Origin: Leptospira sp. GIMC2001
Lineage (GTDB): Bacteria > Spirochaetota > Leptospiria > Leptospirales > Leptospiraceae
Length of the DNA: 64,000 nt
Assembly (NCBI RefSeq): GCF_028462125.1
Contig: NZ_CP115468.1
Coordinates: forward strand, 2,385,097-2,449,096
Direction of reading: 5' to 3'
Below are positions 1 through 7,942 of this stretch, piece after piece (the first letter of the stretch is position 1; the number at the start of each line of letters is the position of its first letter). The translations under genes were made by a program, and so were the position numbers. The notes beneath the pieces were generated by a model. It searched no databases. It was given only the letters and a program-made list of their open reading frames with translations, and was not told where the DNA came from.

Positions 1-140
1 AAAGACAGAGCTATTCCAATTACAGAATTGAGTTCATCACTCGTTCCATAAAGCTCAACCCTAGGATCAAATTTCTTGACACGTCCACCCATAGCGAGTG
101 AAGTCTCGCCCTTATCACCTGTTTTTGTATATATTTTCAT
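1..140 (-). CDS. pduO: Cob(I)alamin adenosyltransferase, PduO type (partial, cut by window edge)
   Basis: Only the first 46 codons are inside the window; the rest lies beyond base 1. The minus strand from the ATG at 140-138 reads [15 protein letters not shown], followed by YGTSDELNS at residues 31-39. Both segments are hallmarks of PduO-type ATP:cob(I)alamin adenosyltransferases: the N-terminal TKTGDKG is the ATP-binding signature, and YGTxDELNS follows it. The enzyme transfers the adenosyl group of ATP to cob(I)alamin to make adenosylcobalamin in the cytoplasm. It is divergent from the flaB gene on its right, with about 170 bp between starts. The family call rests on the N-terminus alone. 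Confidence 0.85.
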   Translation of the reverse strand, partial: MKIYTKTGDKGETSLAMGGRVKKFDPRVELYGTSDELNSVIGIALS

Positions 141-170
141 ATTATGTAACGTTATTTGCCAAAATCTTTG

Positions 171-199
171 TTGACAAATTCTTTTTTATATCTTAAGTT
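171..199 (+). promoter_or_regulatory. Candidate sigma-70 promoter for the first flaB
   Basis: TTGACA at 171-176 is followed by a 17-base spacer and TAAGTT at 194-199. The -35 is perfect and the -10 weak. Transcription would begin near 206, giving flaB a leader of about 100 nt. No sigma-28-like GCCGATAA box was found here by eye. Confidence 0.35.
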
Positions 200-246
200 C
201 AAAATTGCGAAGCTTTCCAATACGATTATCGTAACCTTGGATATGT

Positions 247-300
247 AACTTGAATCAAGTTGTAAAAAATCGGACGGATCCGAGAAAAAAAGCAAAGGAG
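247..300 (+). promoter_or_regulatory. flaB leader with GGA-loop hairpin and Shine-Dalgarno
   Basis: The leader holds an AACTTG/CAAGTT stem (247-252 and 256-261, 3-nt loop). It also holds a 5-bp stem TCGGA (270-274)/TCCGA (279-283) whose 4-nt loop is CGGA. The Shine-Dalgarno AAAGGAG lies at 294-300, eight bases before the ATG at 309. GGA in a hairpin loop followed by GGA in the SD is the usual arrangement of CsrA-regulated leaders. CsrA control is inference. Confidence 0.5.
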
Positions 301-308
301 TGTCTCTC

Positions 309-1160
309 ATGAAAATCAATCATAATATCAGCGCCCTCACATCCAATCGAGTTCTAAAAGAAACCAATAATGCCATGGATAAATCCATGGAAAGGCTCTC
401 AACTGGAATGCGTATCAATCGTCCAGGTGACGATGCTCCGAGCTTTGCTGTATCCGAGAGACTAAGAACCCAGATTCGAGGACTTGCTCAAGCTGAGAGA
501 AATGCTCAGGACGGTCTCTCCTTTTTGCAAGTTACAGAAGGCTCATTAGATCAAGTCAATGGAATCCTTCAGAGACTGCGAGAATTATCCGTTCAAACTG
601 CGAATGGAATCTATTCCACCGAAGACCGGCAATTGGTTCAATTAGAAGTGTCTCAATTGATTGAGGAAGTGGATCGGATTGGCAAAACTGCCGAATTCAA
701 CCGAATTAGACCTTTAGATGGAAGATTTTCCCGTGCTCTTAGCAGTCCCATGTTATTGCATGTTGGAGCGAATCAAGATGAGAAATTATCCATTTATATT
801 GGAACTATGAATGCATCCACTTTGAAATTGACCAATGGAGAAAAGAAATCATCGCTATCAACACCAGCTAACGCAAATGATTTGATCAGTCTGATTGATG
901 ATGCCATTGGTAAAGTAAATAAACAAAGAGCAGAACTAGGTGCTTACTACAATCGACTAGAACTAACTATTGGATCACTTTCCAATAATTATGTAAGTAT
1001 GGTCGCATCCGAATCGCGTATCAGAGACGCAGACATGGCAGAAGAAGTTGTTGAATTTGTTCGAAACCAAGTTTTGACCAAGTCCGGCACAGCTATGGTT
1101 GCTCAAGCCAACTCAAGACCCGACCAAGTGATAAAATTGCTTTCGGATCGATTCGGATGA
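309..1160 (+). CDS. flaB: Flagellin FlaB, divergent paralogue
   Basis: Core flagellin of the periplasmic flagellar filament, 283 residues. The start is the ATG at 309 (MKINHNISAL), spaced correctly from AAAGGAG at 294-300; the GTG at 300 overlaps that SD and is rejected. The N-terminal D0/D1 region (about 1-140) and C-terminal D1/D0 region (about 200-283, with [11 protein letters not shown]) are joined directly, as in spirochete FlaB proteins that lack the variable D2/D3 domains. It differs from the other two FlaBs here in the conserved N-terminal loop, reading GDDAPSFAVSE where they have [11 protein letters not shown]. It is the only flaB on the plus strand and is far from the other pair, so it is probably a minor or specialised filament subunit. 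Translation may be controlled through the leader hairpin. Confidence 0.95.
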   Translation: MKINHNISALTSNRVLKETNNAMDKSMERLSTGMRINRPGDDAPSFAVSERLRTQIRGLAQAERNAQDGLSFLQVTEGSLDQVNGILQRLRELSVQTANGIYSTEDRQLVQLEVSQLIEEVDRIGKTAEFNRIRPLDGRFSRALSSPMLLHVGANQDEKLSIYIGTMNASTLKLTNGEKKSSLSTPANANDLISLIDDAIGKVNKQRAELGAYYNRLELTIGSLSNNYVSMVASESRIRDADMAEEVVEFVRNQVLTKSGTAMVAQANSRPDQVIKLLSDRFG

Positions 1161-1206
1161 AAGAAAAAAGAAATCAATATATTGATTTGAGAGAATAGAG
1201 AGGAGA

Positions 1207-1923
1207 ATGAATTTGAAGAAGATTATTATTTTGGCTGTAGCCATGTCACTTATGAGCGGATGCTCGGAAAATGCAAAAAGATTATTGATGGCAACTGGTA
1301 TTGGTTGTGGAACTGGTCTTGCTTTTGGAGCTGTCTATGATGAGATGCAAAGAGCAAAAGACGGCAAAGAAAGAAAGAAACTGGAAAACCAAGTGTTCAA
1401 CGTTTTCAAAAAAAGAAAAGAGCAGAACAAAGGTAAGATGGTTGGTCTAGCAACTGGATGTCTAGCTGGACTAGGAACTGGACTTTATCTAAATATGATG
1501 CATGAAGACATCAAAGAAAACTTTAAAGACCGTGGAATTGAACTAGAAAAAGAAACAGAAAACGGTGAGACCGCAGCTCTAAAAGTTAAAATGGATGGTG
1601 GAATTTCTTTCGAAGATGGTAAATCTGACCTTAAAGGTGTAGGTAAAGCCAATATCGATAAACTATCTGAAGCACTACTTGCTTATCCAGAAACCAATAT
1701 TGGAATTGCTGGACATGCGAATAGAACAGGTTCTGAATCTGTAAACCAAGCTCTATCTGAGAGCCGTGCGAAAGAAGTATCTGGTTTATTGAAAGACAAT
1801 GGCGTTGCAGGATCTAGATTAACTAGTGTTAAAGGATATGCATCACAACAACCTCTTCCAGGTAAGTCTCCTCAAGACGGAGCGAACCGAAGAGTGGAAG
1901 TAGAAATTCTTCCTAAATCGTAA
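1207..1923 (+). CDS. OmpA-like lipoprotein
   Basis: A 238-residue envelope lipoprotein. The signal peptide ends in lipobox LMSGC with Cys19 as the lipidated residue. Two glycine-rich stretches follow (about 29-46 and 80-96), resembling glycine-zipper segments. An OmpA C-terminal peptidoglycan-binding domain covers about 130-238, with the NxxLSxxRA helix and terminal NRRVEVEI. The usual GHTD of the ligand-binding loop is GHAN here, so the aspartate that contacts diaminopimelate is replaced by Asn; binding may be altered. It lies 46 bp after flaB and ends in a strong terminator, so it may share the flaB transcript. A second OmpA-like protein at 21993 keeps the HTD motif. Confidence 0.85.
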   Translation: MNLKKIIILAVAMSLMSGCSENAKRLLMATGIGCGTGLAFGAVYDEMQRAKDGKERKKLENQVFNVFKKRKEQNKGKMVGLATGCLAGLGTGLYLNMMHEDIKENFKDRGIELEKETENGETAALKVKMDGGISFEDGKSDLKGVGKANIDKLSEALLAYPETNIGIAGHANRTGSESVNQALSESRAKEVSGLLKDNGVAGSRLTSVKGYASQQPLPGKSPQDGANRRVEVEILPKS

Positions 1924-1946
1924 ATTTACCAAAATTTATAAAAAGC

Positions 1947-1980
1947 AAAAGCCTGGGTTTTTACATCCAGGCTTTTTTTT
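1947..1980. terminator. Intrinsic terminator, probably bidirectional
   Basis: Perfect 6-bp stem GCCTGG (1951-1956)/CCAGGC (1967-1972) with eight T after it and AAAA before it. It separates the convergent OmpA-like lipoprotein gene and ybaB. Confidence 0.9.
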
Positions 1981-2026
1981 ATCTAAAACTGAATTGAATC
2001 TTGGACTATAAATTTGCTAGGAGAAT

Positions 2027-2344
2027 TTACATTCCTAGACCAGGTAGTCCGCCCATTTCTTGGATTTTCTCAGCTGAACCTTTTTGCGAAGCAGAAAGAG
2101 CCTTAGTAACAGCTTCGATCACAGCCTTCTCAATTGATTTCTTGTCTTTCTTTTCGAGGAGCTCTTCTTTTATATCTAGTTTTTTGATATTGAATTTGCC
2201 ATCCATGATGCAGACAACTTGTCCACCTTTGGATTCTCCTTCGAAGTCTACTAATAACAATTCTTTCTCAAGATTTTTAACCTGAGAACGCATTCTTTTT
2301 AATTTTTTTAAATGTTCAAATTTATCTTTTGCATTGGCAAACAT
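2027..2344 (-). CDS. ybaB: YbaB/EbfC nucleoid-associated protein
   Basis: A 105-residue small DNA-binding protein. The start is the ATG at 2344 (MFANAKDKF), with TAGGAG on the minus strand at 2355-2350 just upstream; the open frame runs further up but has no supported start. It shows the family pattern: an N-terminal helix rich in K/E and M, a central sheet (GGQVVCIMDGKFNIKKLDI), a C-terminal helix with KALSAS, and a Gly/Met tail ending GGLPGLGM. YbaB dimers bind DNA and help organise the nucleoid. In many bacteria it follows dnaX and precedes recR; neither neighbour is present here. Confidence 0.9.
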   Translation of the reverse strand: MFANAKDKFEHLKKLKRMRSQVKNLEKELLLVDFEGESKGGQVVCIMDGKFNIKKLDIKEELLEKKDKKSIEKAVIEAVTKALSASQKGSAEKIQEMGGLPGLGM

Positions 2345-2536
2345 AGAAACTCCTAATTGCAACCTATTAGAACTAATCAGTTGATCAATGAATCCAATAT
2401 CTTTACAGCTACCTAGCCTGTCAACCAAGCTGATTCTTAAATAAATTGATCGTTGGTTTTGGACAAATTTTCTCTAACCGATCCCAACTTCCAAAATTAC
2501 TCATACAGCTAAGGAATCTTTGCAGATTGTTCTCAA

Positions 2537-3502
2537 CTATCCAATCACATCTTCCAGAAAATGATTCAGCGCGGAGTCTCTCAACGGACAACTATCCAAA
2601 AGAATTCCATAGTGATTTTTGTCTGGAACGGTGAGCGCAACTGATTTAGAAATTTTTTGCAACATAGCCTGTAAGGAACTATCAGCGATCAATTCATCAC
2701 CTTTTGAAAGATTGGGTGCGAGTCCTCGAATGATTAGTGTCGGGCAGCTAATTTTATGATAGGGAAGATTTTTATTTCGAATCATAGTGCGAACGTATTC
2801 AATCGGATGCAATAGTATCCTTGAAAACAAGGTCGAATTTTTCATCGCACCACCCAAACTTGCAAGCTCGGATTCTGTCACATATTCGGGAATATTGCAA
2901 ACCCAATGTTCACCTACTTTTTCTAACTCATATAACAAAAGGTTTTTTAGATCATCGCTCATCTCATCTACGAATGGTGAATCAATTACATTCTGTAAAT
3001 AGTCTTTGGGATCTAGAAATTTTGCCCCGATTCTTCCAAGAGATAACCTAACCATTTTTAGGTTTTTCCACTTTTTATAAATCGGTGTAACTCCTCCGCC
3101 ATCCAATAAAACCAAGCGATTCACAAGCCAAGGATAGCGAGTAGCTATTTCAATGGATATCCAAGCACCTAAAGAATGAGCGATAAGATTCACTTTCTCA
3201 ATATTCAATTCATTCAATAAATTATAGATATCTTTAGAATGAGTGCTGGGAGAATAATCCGATTCTGGTTTGTCTGATTGCCCTCGCCCACGCAAGTCGA
3301 TGGCTATGACTTTGTGGCCTCGCCTAACTAAACCTTGAGCAATCCTTGCAAAAGAAAGATGATTGCCCGTGAGCCCATGGACGCAAAGAATTGGAATTGT
3401 GAAATTGACTTTTGCCGGAATCCATATTTTTGCAAATATGGAAATTCCGTTACAATCTATACTCTTTGATTCAATTCGATATTTTGGATTTTTCTCAATC
3501 AA
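2537..3502 (-). CDS. Alpha/beta-fold hydrolase
   Basis: A 321-residue soluble hydrolase. The oxyanion strand carries VHGLTG near residues 41-46. The nucleophile elbow is AHSLG at 108-112, so Ser110 is the likely catalytic residue. The likely catalytic His is His297 in DKNHYG. The acid is not obvious: the usual Asp after strand 6 (PTLIIRG) is missing, and a Glu/Asp in KGDELIAD may replace it. The start is a TTG that overlaps the end of the upstream flavoprotein gene by 8 nt, so translation is probably coupled. The substrate cannot be read from sequence; the neighbour suggests an ether-lipid or other lipid substrate, which is inference. Confidence 0.8.
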   Translation of the reverse strand: MIEKNPKYRIESKSIDCNGISIFAKIWIPAKVNFTIPILCVHGLTGNHLSFARIAQGLVRRGHKVIAIDLRGRGQSDKPESDYSPSTHSKDIYNLLNELNIEKVNLIAHSLGAWISIEIATRYPWLVNRLVLLDGGGVTPIYKKWKNLKMVRLSLGRIGAKFLDPKDYLQNVIDSPFVDEMSDDLKNLLLYELEKVGEHWVCNIPEYVTESELASLGGAMKNSTLFSRILLHPIEYVRTMIRNKNLPYHKISCPTLIIRGLAPNLSKGDELIADSSLQAMLQKISKSVALTVPDKNHYGILLDSCPLRDSALNHFLEDVIG

Positions 3503-5186
3503 AAACTTTTTTCGGATTTAGAATGCCATTTTTATCTAACGAAGATTTGAGTCCTTTCAAAGAGGATACAGCAACCTTACCCATTTCTTTTTCATACCAG
3601 AATTTATGGTCTGCACCAATGCCATGATGATGACTTGCTGATGCACCATTGCTTAAGAAAGTATCTGAGGCAGTTTTTTTTAATTTCAACCACTGCGCGA
3701 CAGACTTTTTCGTATCCATTTTGAATAGAACTGTAAAATACAAGCATGCTCCATCATGATAACTGTGGCTGATATGGCAGATGGGAATCGAGTTGGGTAT
3801 CGTCTTCTTTACGTTAGTGTAGAATTCTTGGCGTATTTTCTCTAAACGATCATAGGGAGCGGAGGTCTCCATCGTATCCACTCCAAATCCAAACTCCATA
3901 ATATGATTGCGCAAAAAAGGCATATTGAATCGATTCTTAATCCAATTCTTGCCAAGCGATTCACCCACATACATTGCTTTGAATTGGGACGCGATTTCAC
4001 GGATTTTTATAAAATGCGATTGAATTTCTCGATCATTTCCTTCAATTCCCATGATAAGCGCTGATTTAGTTTTATCCAATCCGTACAAAGACAAAACCTT
4101 TTGTTGAATCCAAGCCTTAACTGAATGTACTAAACCTTTCTTGCCAATTGAACCCAGGGTTCCAAGAAGTCTGGATTCTTCCTCATCTGAAAGCCTAAGC
4201 ATAGAGGTCGGAATTCCTTGTTGATTGATCTCACGAATGAATTCTTTGCCCGTAACAAAATCGGGAAATAAGAATCCACAGTAGAATCTTTTTTCTGGAA
4301 GAGGATGAATTCGAACTGTAACCTCGGTAATGATTCCAAGTAAACCTTCTGAACCAGCAATGATATGATTCCAATCTGGTCCTGATGAAGAAGCAGGATA
4401 GTCGCCTGTTTTGATTTCTCCTGCCGGAGTAATCAATTTAAGTCCTACGATCATCTCCTCGATTTTACCATATCGATTCGATTGTTGTCCCGCACTCCTT
4501 GCAGCAACCCATCCACCTAATGTAGAGTAAACGAATGATTGCGGAAAATGTCCTAAAGTAAAACCTTTTTCATTTAAGATTTTTTCGAGTTTAGGTCCAT
4601 AGATTCCTGCCTGAAAACTTGCGGTTTGGTTCTCTGTCTGAATGGAAATCAGATCGGCCATTTTGGTTATATCCAAGGAAAGAACTCGATTCTGTCCTTT
4701 GCCTTTTAAAACTTCCAAACCGCCAACAACGGATGAACCTCCCCCGAATGGGATCACTGTAATTTTCGCTTTAGTCGCGAAATCCAAAATCTTCTTAACT
4801 TGAGTTTCATTGGAAGGATAGACAACACAGTCAACAAAACTTTTGATCTCATTGAGATTGAGTCGAAGCACATCGTAGTAACTGCGACCTGCAGAATGTA
4901 GAACTCGCTCACGACGATTGTCGAAATAATGATCTTCACCAACAATTTGCTGCAATGATTTCTTTTCATTAGCTGTGATTTTGGATGGGGTTATCTTAAT
5001 TTCATCCAATGGAACCGGTGGAATAAAAACATCTCTGCCGACTTCCAGTTCTTGTCGTAAAAATTCAAGAATTCCCGGCATATGATCGGCTCCATGAAAA
5101 TCCTCATCTACGGATCCCCATGCATTCCATCTTAATTTTTCTCTATCATAATCCAAATCCGGATTAAACTCTGAATATATTTTCAT
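3495..5186 (-). CDS. FAD-linked oxidase, alkyl-DHAP synthase-like
   Basis: A 563-residue flavoprotein of the alkyldihydroxyacetonephosphate synthase family, which in eukaryotes swaps the acyl chain of acyl-DHAP for a fatty alcohol to form the ether bond. The N-terminal segment WNAWGSVDEDF is typical of the family. The FAD-binding type-4 domain (about 110-290) carries PSNETQVKKIL and IPFGGGSSVVGG. The C-terminal part has VDTMETSAPYDRL and SHHHGIG at 518-524, the family's substrate-site histidines. The gene overlaps the ParA-like gene upstream by 4 nt (ATGA) and the hydrolase downstream. Many bacterial relatives have unproven substrates, so ether-lipid synthesis is a suggestion only. Confidence 0.8.
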   Translation of the reverse strand: MKIYSEFNPDLDYDREKLRWNAWGSVDEDFHGADHMPGILEFLRQELEVGRDVFIPPVPLDEIKITPSKITANEKKSLQQIVGEDHYFDNRRERVLHSAGRSYYDVLRLNLNEIKSFVDCVVYPSNETQVKKILDFATKAKITVIPFGGGSSVVGGLEVLKGKGQNRVLSLDITKMADLISIQTENQTASFQAGIYGPKLEKILNEKGFTLGHFPQSFVYSTLGGWVAARSAGQQSNRYGKIEEMIVGLKLITPAGEIKTGDYPASSSGPDWNHIIAGSEGLLGIITEVTVRIHPLPEKRFYCGFLFPDFVTGKEFIREINQQGIPTSMLRLSDEEESRLLGTLGSIGKKGLVHSVKAWIQQKVLSLYGLDKTKSALIMGIEGNDREIQSHFIKIREIASQFKAMYVGESLGKNWIKNRFNMPFLRNHIMEFGFGVDTMETSAPYDRLEKIRQEFYTNVKKTIPNSIPICHISHSYHDGACLYFTVLFKMDTKKSVAQWLKLKKTASDTFLSNGASASHHHGIGADHKFWYEKEMGKVAVSSLKGLKSSLDKNGILNPKKVFD

Positions 5187-5920
5187 AAATAATCAATTAC
5201 CTCTTGAGCAAGTCGATCATAAGCTTCCCAACCTTTACTTCCTGCTTTTAGAACTTTTCTTTTTTCTGAATTCGTTTTTATCACTTCACTCTTGGGAATA
5301 GGTGAAAAGGTTTTAAATTCTTCTAGGCTATGAATCCTTTCCAATAGATCTAGATGCTTCTGAGATGTCCCAAACATAGAAGGCGCAAAACATACTTTGT
5401 GCTCCTTATTCGTTATCTCACGAGCATTGCTAATCTCATCTAACAAAATATTGACGGCTCGAATTGCCCATTTACTTGGAGTGACTGGAATCAAAATCAT
5501 ATCACAGGCAACCAATGAAACTGTGAGCTCAGACCTAGCACTTCCTGGAGTGTCTATCACAACATAATCATAATCTGGATTTTCTTTTAGAATCGTATTC
5601 AATCTTTTAAGAATCGAAAAAGACTGCATCACACGAGAAGTGAGATTAGCAAGGTCAATGGTTCCAGGAATCACATCAGCAAATTTCCCCTTATGAACAC
5701 AGCTTGCAAAATCTGATTCTCCAATCAACAATCGAAATATATTTCCCTTATCCAAACTCTCTGGGGTCGACTCTGGTAAATAGTAATCTGTAAGATCTGC
5801 TTGCATATCTAGATCGATGACTAGAGTTTTGCCACGCCTTGAAAGAGCTTCCGTAAGAAAAATGGAAGTTGTTGTTTTAGCACTCCCACCTTTGATATTT
5901 GAAACTGTAATTACTTTCAT
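5183..5920 (-). CDS. ParA-like P-loop ATPase
   Basis: A 245-residue MinD/ParA-type ATPase. The deviant Walker A is KGGSAKTT at 10-17, with the signature lysine just after the IKGG. A Walker B-like VVIDTPGSARSEL follows at about 119-131. The chosen start is the ATG at 5920 (MKVITVSN), with an AGGA six bases upstream; the in-frame TTG at 5926 sits too close to that SD. No ParB gene adjoins it; it overlaps the flavoprotein gene by 4 nt instead. It is probably a stand-alone ParA homologue that positions some cellular cargo rather than a plasmid or chromosome partitioning pair. Confidence 0.85.
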   Translation of the reverse strand: MKVITVSNIKGGSAKTTTSIFLTEALSRRGKTLVIDLDMQADLTDYYLPESTPESLDKGNIFRLLIGESDFASCVHKGKFADVIPGTIDLANLTSRVMQSFSILKRLNTILKENPDYDYVVIDTPGSARSELTVSLVACDMILIPVTPSKWAIRAVNILLDEISNAREITNKEHKVCFAPSMFGTSQKHLDLLERIHSLEEFKTFSPIPKSEVIKTNSEKRKVLKAGSKGWEAYDRLAQEVIDYL

Positions 5921-6021
5921 AGGCAATCCTGGTTTCCAAATATAGATTCTATGGAATGGAAGTCAATTTTCTTTGTTTTTTTGTTGTTTCAAAAGCTATA
6001 AAGCAGTCTTTGGAATCTGAC

Positions 6022-6414
6022 ATGGCATTCGAATGGAAATTTAGAATTTGGGACAAAACCTTAAAAGAATTCAATTCAAAAGGATGCACAATCACATCCA
6101 ACGGAAAATTATTAAAATACAATAAAGAAGTCGAGAACATCGATAATTTTTCCATTCATTTTTTCACAGGTGTACTAGATAAGTATGACAAAGAGATCTA
6201 TCAAGAAGACATTGTCGAGCATACGGTGGCATTTGGCGGCGAGTTGAGTCAGCATGTTGGTATTATACTCTATGATTCTGCAAAAGGAATGTTTATTCTA
6301 AAAGATGGAAGTTCAAGACCACTTGGTGAATGCTTCTCTCTTAGAAAATTAGGCAACCCATATGAAAATTCCGTACTTTTTGACCTCTATGTGAAGAAAT
6401 TTTCCTTATCATAA
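6022..6414 (+). CDS. YopX-domain protein
   Basis: A 130-residue protein. From MAFEWKFRIWD it shows the YopX pattern: a first strand with FRIWDK, then FTGVLDKYDKEIYQEDIVEH, the most conserved piece of the family (consensus FTGLxDKxGKEIYEGDIV), then a small beta-barrel. YopX proteins are usually phage-encoded with unknown function. Here no phage gene is near: a ParA-like gene lies divergently to the left and a TPR gene follows at once. In-frame ATGs at 5951 and 5956 would add about 22 residues; the 6022 start is preferred because the domain begins there. Confidence 0.75.
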   Translation: MAFEWKFRIWDKTLKEFNSKGCTITSNGKLLKYNKEVENIDNFSIHFFTGVLDKYDKEIYQEDIVEHTVAFGGELSQHVGIILYDSAKGMFILKDGSSRPLGECFSLRKLGNPYENSVLFDLYVKKFSLS

Positions 6415-6415
6415 A

Positions 6416-7885
6416 TTGGATTGTACATCAAACATATACCAATTCAAATTTTCTAGGATACAAACTGTCCTCATTTTCTCAATTTTTTTCCTTTTTATAA
6501 ATTCTAAACTATCAGCGCTTCCTTTGACGGAGATCTGGGATTACTTGGATGATACGGAAGTGAATCTCAAGCTGAGAGAAATACCAAGAGGTGGATTCTT
6601 TTCTAGAAAAAATAAACCTAGCTTAGTTCATACTGAAACAATCGCTTTCCGAATCCATAGACTATGTTCATCCTATTTCAAAAAAAAACATTCGAAATAT
6701 ACGAATTCAGAATTTCGCAATGATATTGAATCCTTAATCTGGAATCAATACTATCCGCAACTGTATGAACTACGTTCCAGAAAACCTGCTTTTAGATGTC
6801 ACTCAGGCAAGCAAAAAGATTCCTCGAATCTTCGAGTAAGTTTTGTTCTAGATACCGATATCGGGTTTGTTCCCCATGCTTGGGAATTACAAAGAAACAA
6901 TCAAATTGTAGAAATCTGGGAAGATACCAATAGAAATTTTGTTCCCGATGTCTTCACGAAATATTCCGATAAAATCTCTGGCTGTATAAAAGAAAAATAC
7001 GCAGACACCAATCATTCGGGCAATCCGGATATGTGGTATATATACGATAATTGTAAATTAGTAAAAGTCCAAGAAGACTATAATGAAAATGGATCAATAG
7101 AAAGAACTTGTTATTATAATGGAGAAAACATCCGACTAAATTGCGAAGGATTAGGTGATAAGAATCTACAAATCGCCGAAGAAGCGGAAGCAGGAAAAGA
7201 TTACAATAAGGCAGTCTACTATCTCCAACTTACCAACCTAGAATATTCCACCGAACTTGGAGAAAAGCCCAGGCATGCTTGCGATATTCATTTAAAAATT
7301 ATAAAATTAGAATATGAACGAAAAAAATATGATCGAGTAATCCAAGAATACAATCAACTAGAATCCAATCCTCATTGTAAAAATCATGAGTTTGAAGCAC
7401 AATTTTTTACAGCTTATGTTAATTTGTATATAGTTGGTGATATAAAAAAAGCAAGTGAACAATATGAACGAGCGAATAAAGCCTACAAAGAAACCTATGG
7501 CTGGGACTCAATTGAAATCAATCTCAGCCTAGCCTACGCCTACAATCATTTAGGCAATTATACTTCATGTCTAAATTCCCTACAACGAATCCAGAGCCGA
7601 CCTTTCAAACAAAAAGGAATCTATTTTTTCCATTACTACAAAGGATCATGCCTTCTTGGATCCGATCGAAGCGAAGAATCCATCTCTACTTTGGAAATTG
7701 CGAGAGTGAATTCACCAACGGCTGAAGATCTGGGACAGGTGTATTTTAAATTAGGAATGGCTTACAGGAACTTACCTGAAAGCGAAACAAAGTCTAAACA
7801 ATATTTTCAGAAAGCAATTGAAATGAAACCCAGTCTCCGACCGTATGTTGCAGAAATCCTAACCCCCAAAGCCGCAGAGAAATAG
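6416..7885 (+). CDS. Secreted TPR protein with Asp/Asn-rich repeats
   Basis: A 489-residue protein that I do not recognise as a named family. The only in-frame start is the TTG at 6416, one base after the YopX stop codon, so translation is probably coupled. Residues 11-35 form a signal peptide ending near LSA. Three short Asp/Asn-rich segments at about 169-179, 195-207 and 219-230 (EDTNRNFVPDV, ADTNHSGNPDM, EDYNENGSIER) look like repeats of a Ca-binding-type loop. The second half (about 245-475) is built of tetratricopeptide-like helices, e.g. AGKDYNKAVYYLQL and HLGNYTSCLNSL. It probably acts as a periplasmic or surface scaffold. Confidence 0.7.
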   Translation: MDCTSNIYQFKFSRIQTVLIFSIFFLFINSKLSALPLTEIWDYLDDTEVNLKLREIPRGGFFSRKNKPSLVHTETIAFRIHRLCSSYFKKKHSKYTNSEFRNDIESLIWNQYYPQLYELRSRKPAFRCHSGKQKDSSNLRVSFVLDTDIGFVPHAWELQRNNQIVEIWEDTNRNFVPDVFTKYSDKISGCIKEKYADTNHSGNPDMWYIYDNCKLVKVQEDYNENGSIERTCYYNGENIRLNCEGLGDKNLQIAEEAEAGKDYNKAVYYLQLTNLEYSTELGEKPRHACDIHLKIIKLEYERKKYDRVIQEYNQLESNPHCKNHEFEAQFFTAYVNLYIVGDIKKASEQYERANKAYKETYGWDSIEINLSLAYAYNHLGNYTSCLNSLQRIQSRPFKQKGIYFFHYYKGSCLLGSDRSEESISTLEIARVNSPTAEDLGQVYFKLGMAYRNLPESETKSKQYFQKAIEMKPSLRPYVAEILTPKAAEK

Positions 7886-7904
7886 CAGACTCTAATATTT
7901 TTTC

Positions 7905-7933
7905 TTGCCTTGTAACTTGCTTTCTCTTACAAT
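7905..7933 (+). promoter_or_regulatory. Candidate sigma-70 promoter, very close to the start codon
   Basis: TTGCCT (7905-7910), a 17-base spacer and TACAAT (7928-7933). The expected transcription start is about 7940, only 2-3 bases before the ATG at 7943. No Shine-Dalgarno is visible, so the mRNA may be leaderless. Confidence 0.5.
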
Positions 7934-7942
7934 ATTCAAACA

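Noticed and set aside
300..308. GTG start for the first flaB, giving three extra residues
   Set aside because: It overlaps the Shine-Dalgarno, and the other FlaBs start at the equivalent of ATG 309.
2001..2285. 94-codon open frame on the plus strand
   Set aside because: It lies antisense to ybaB and has no SD or family pattern.
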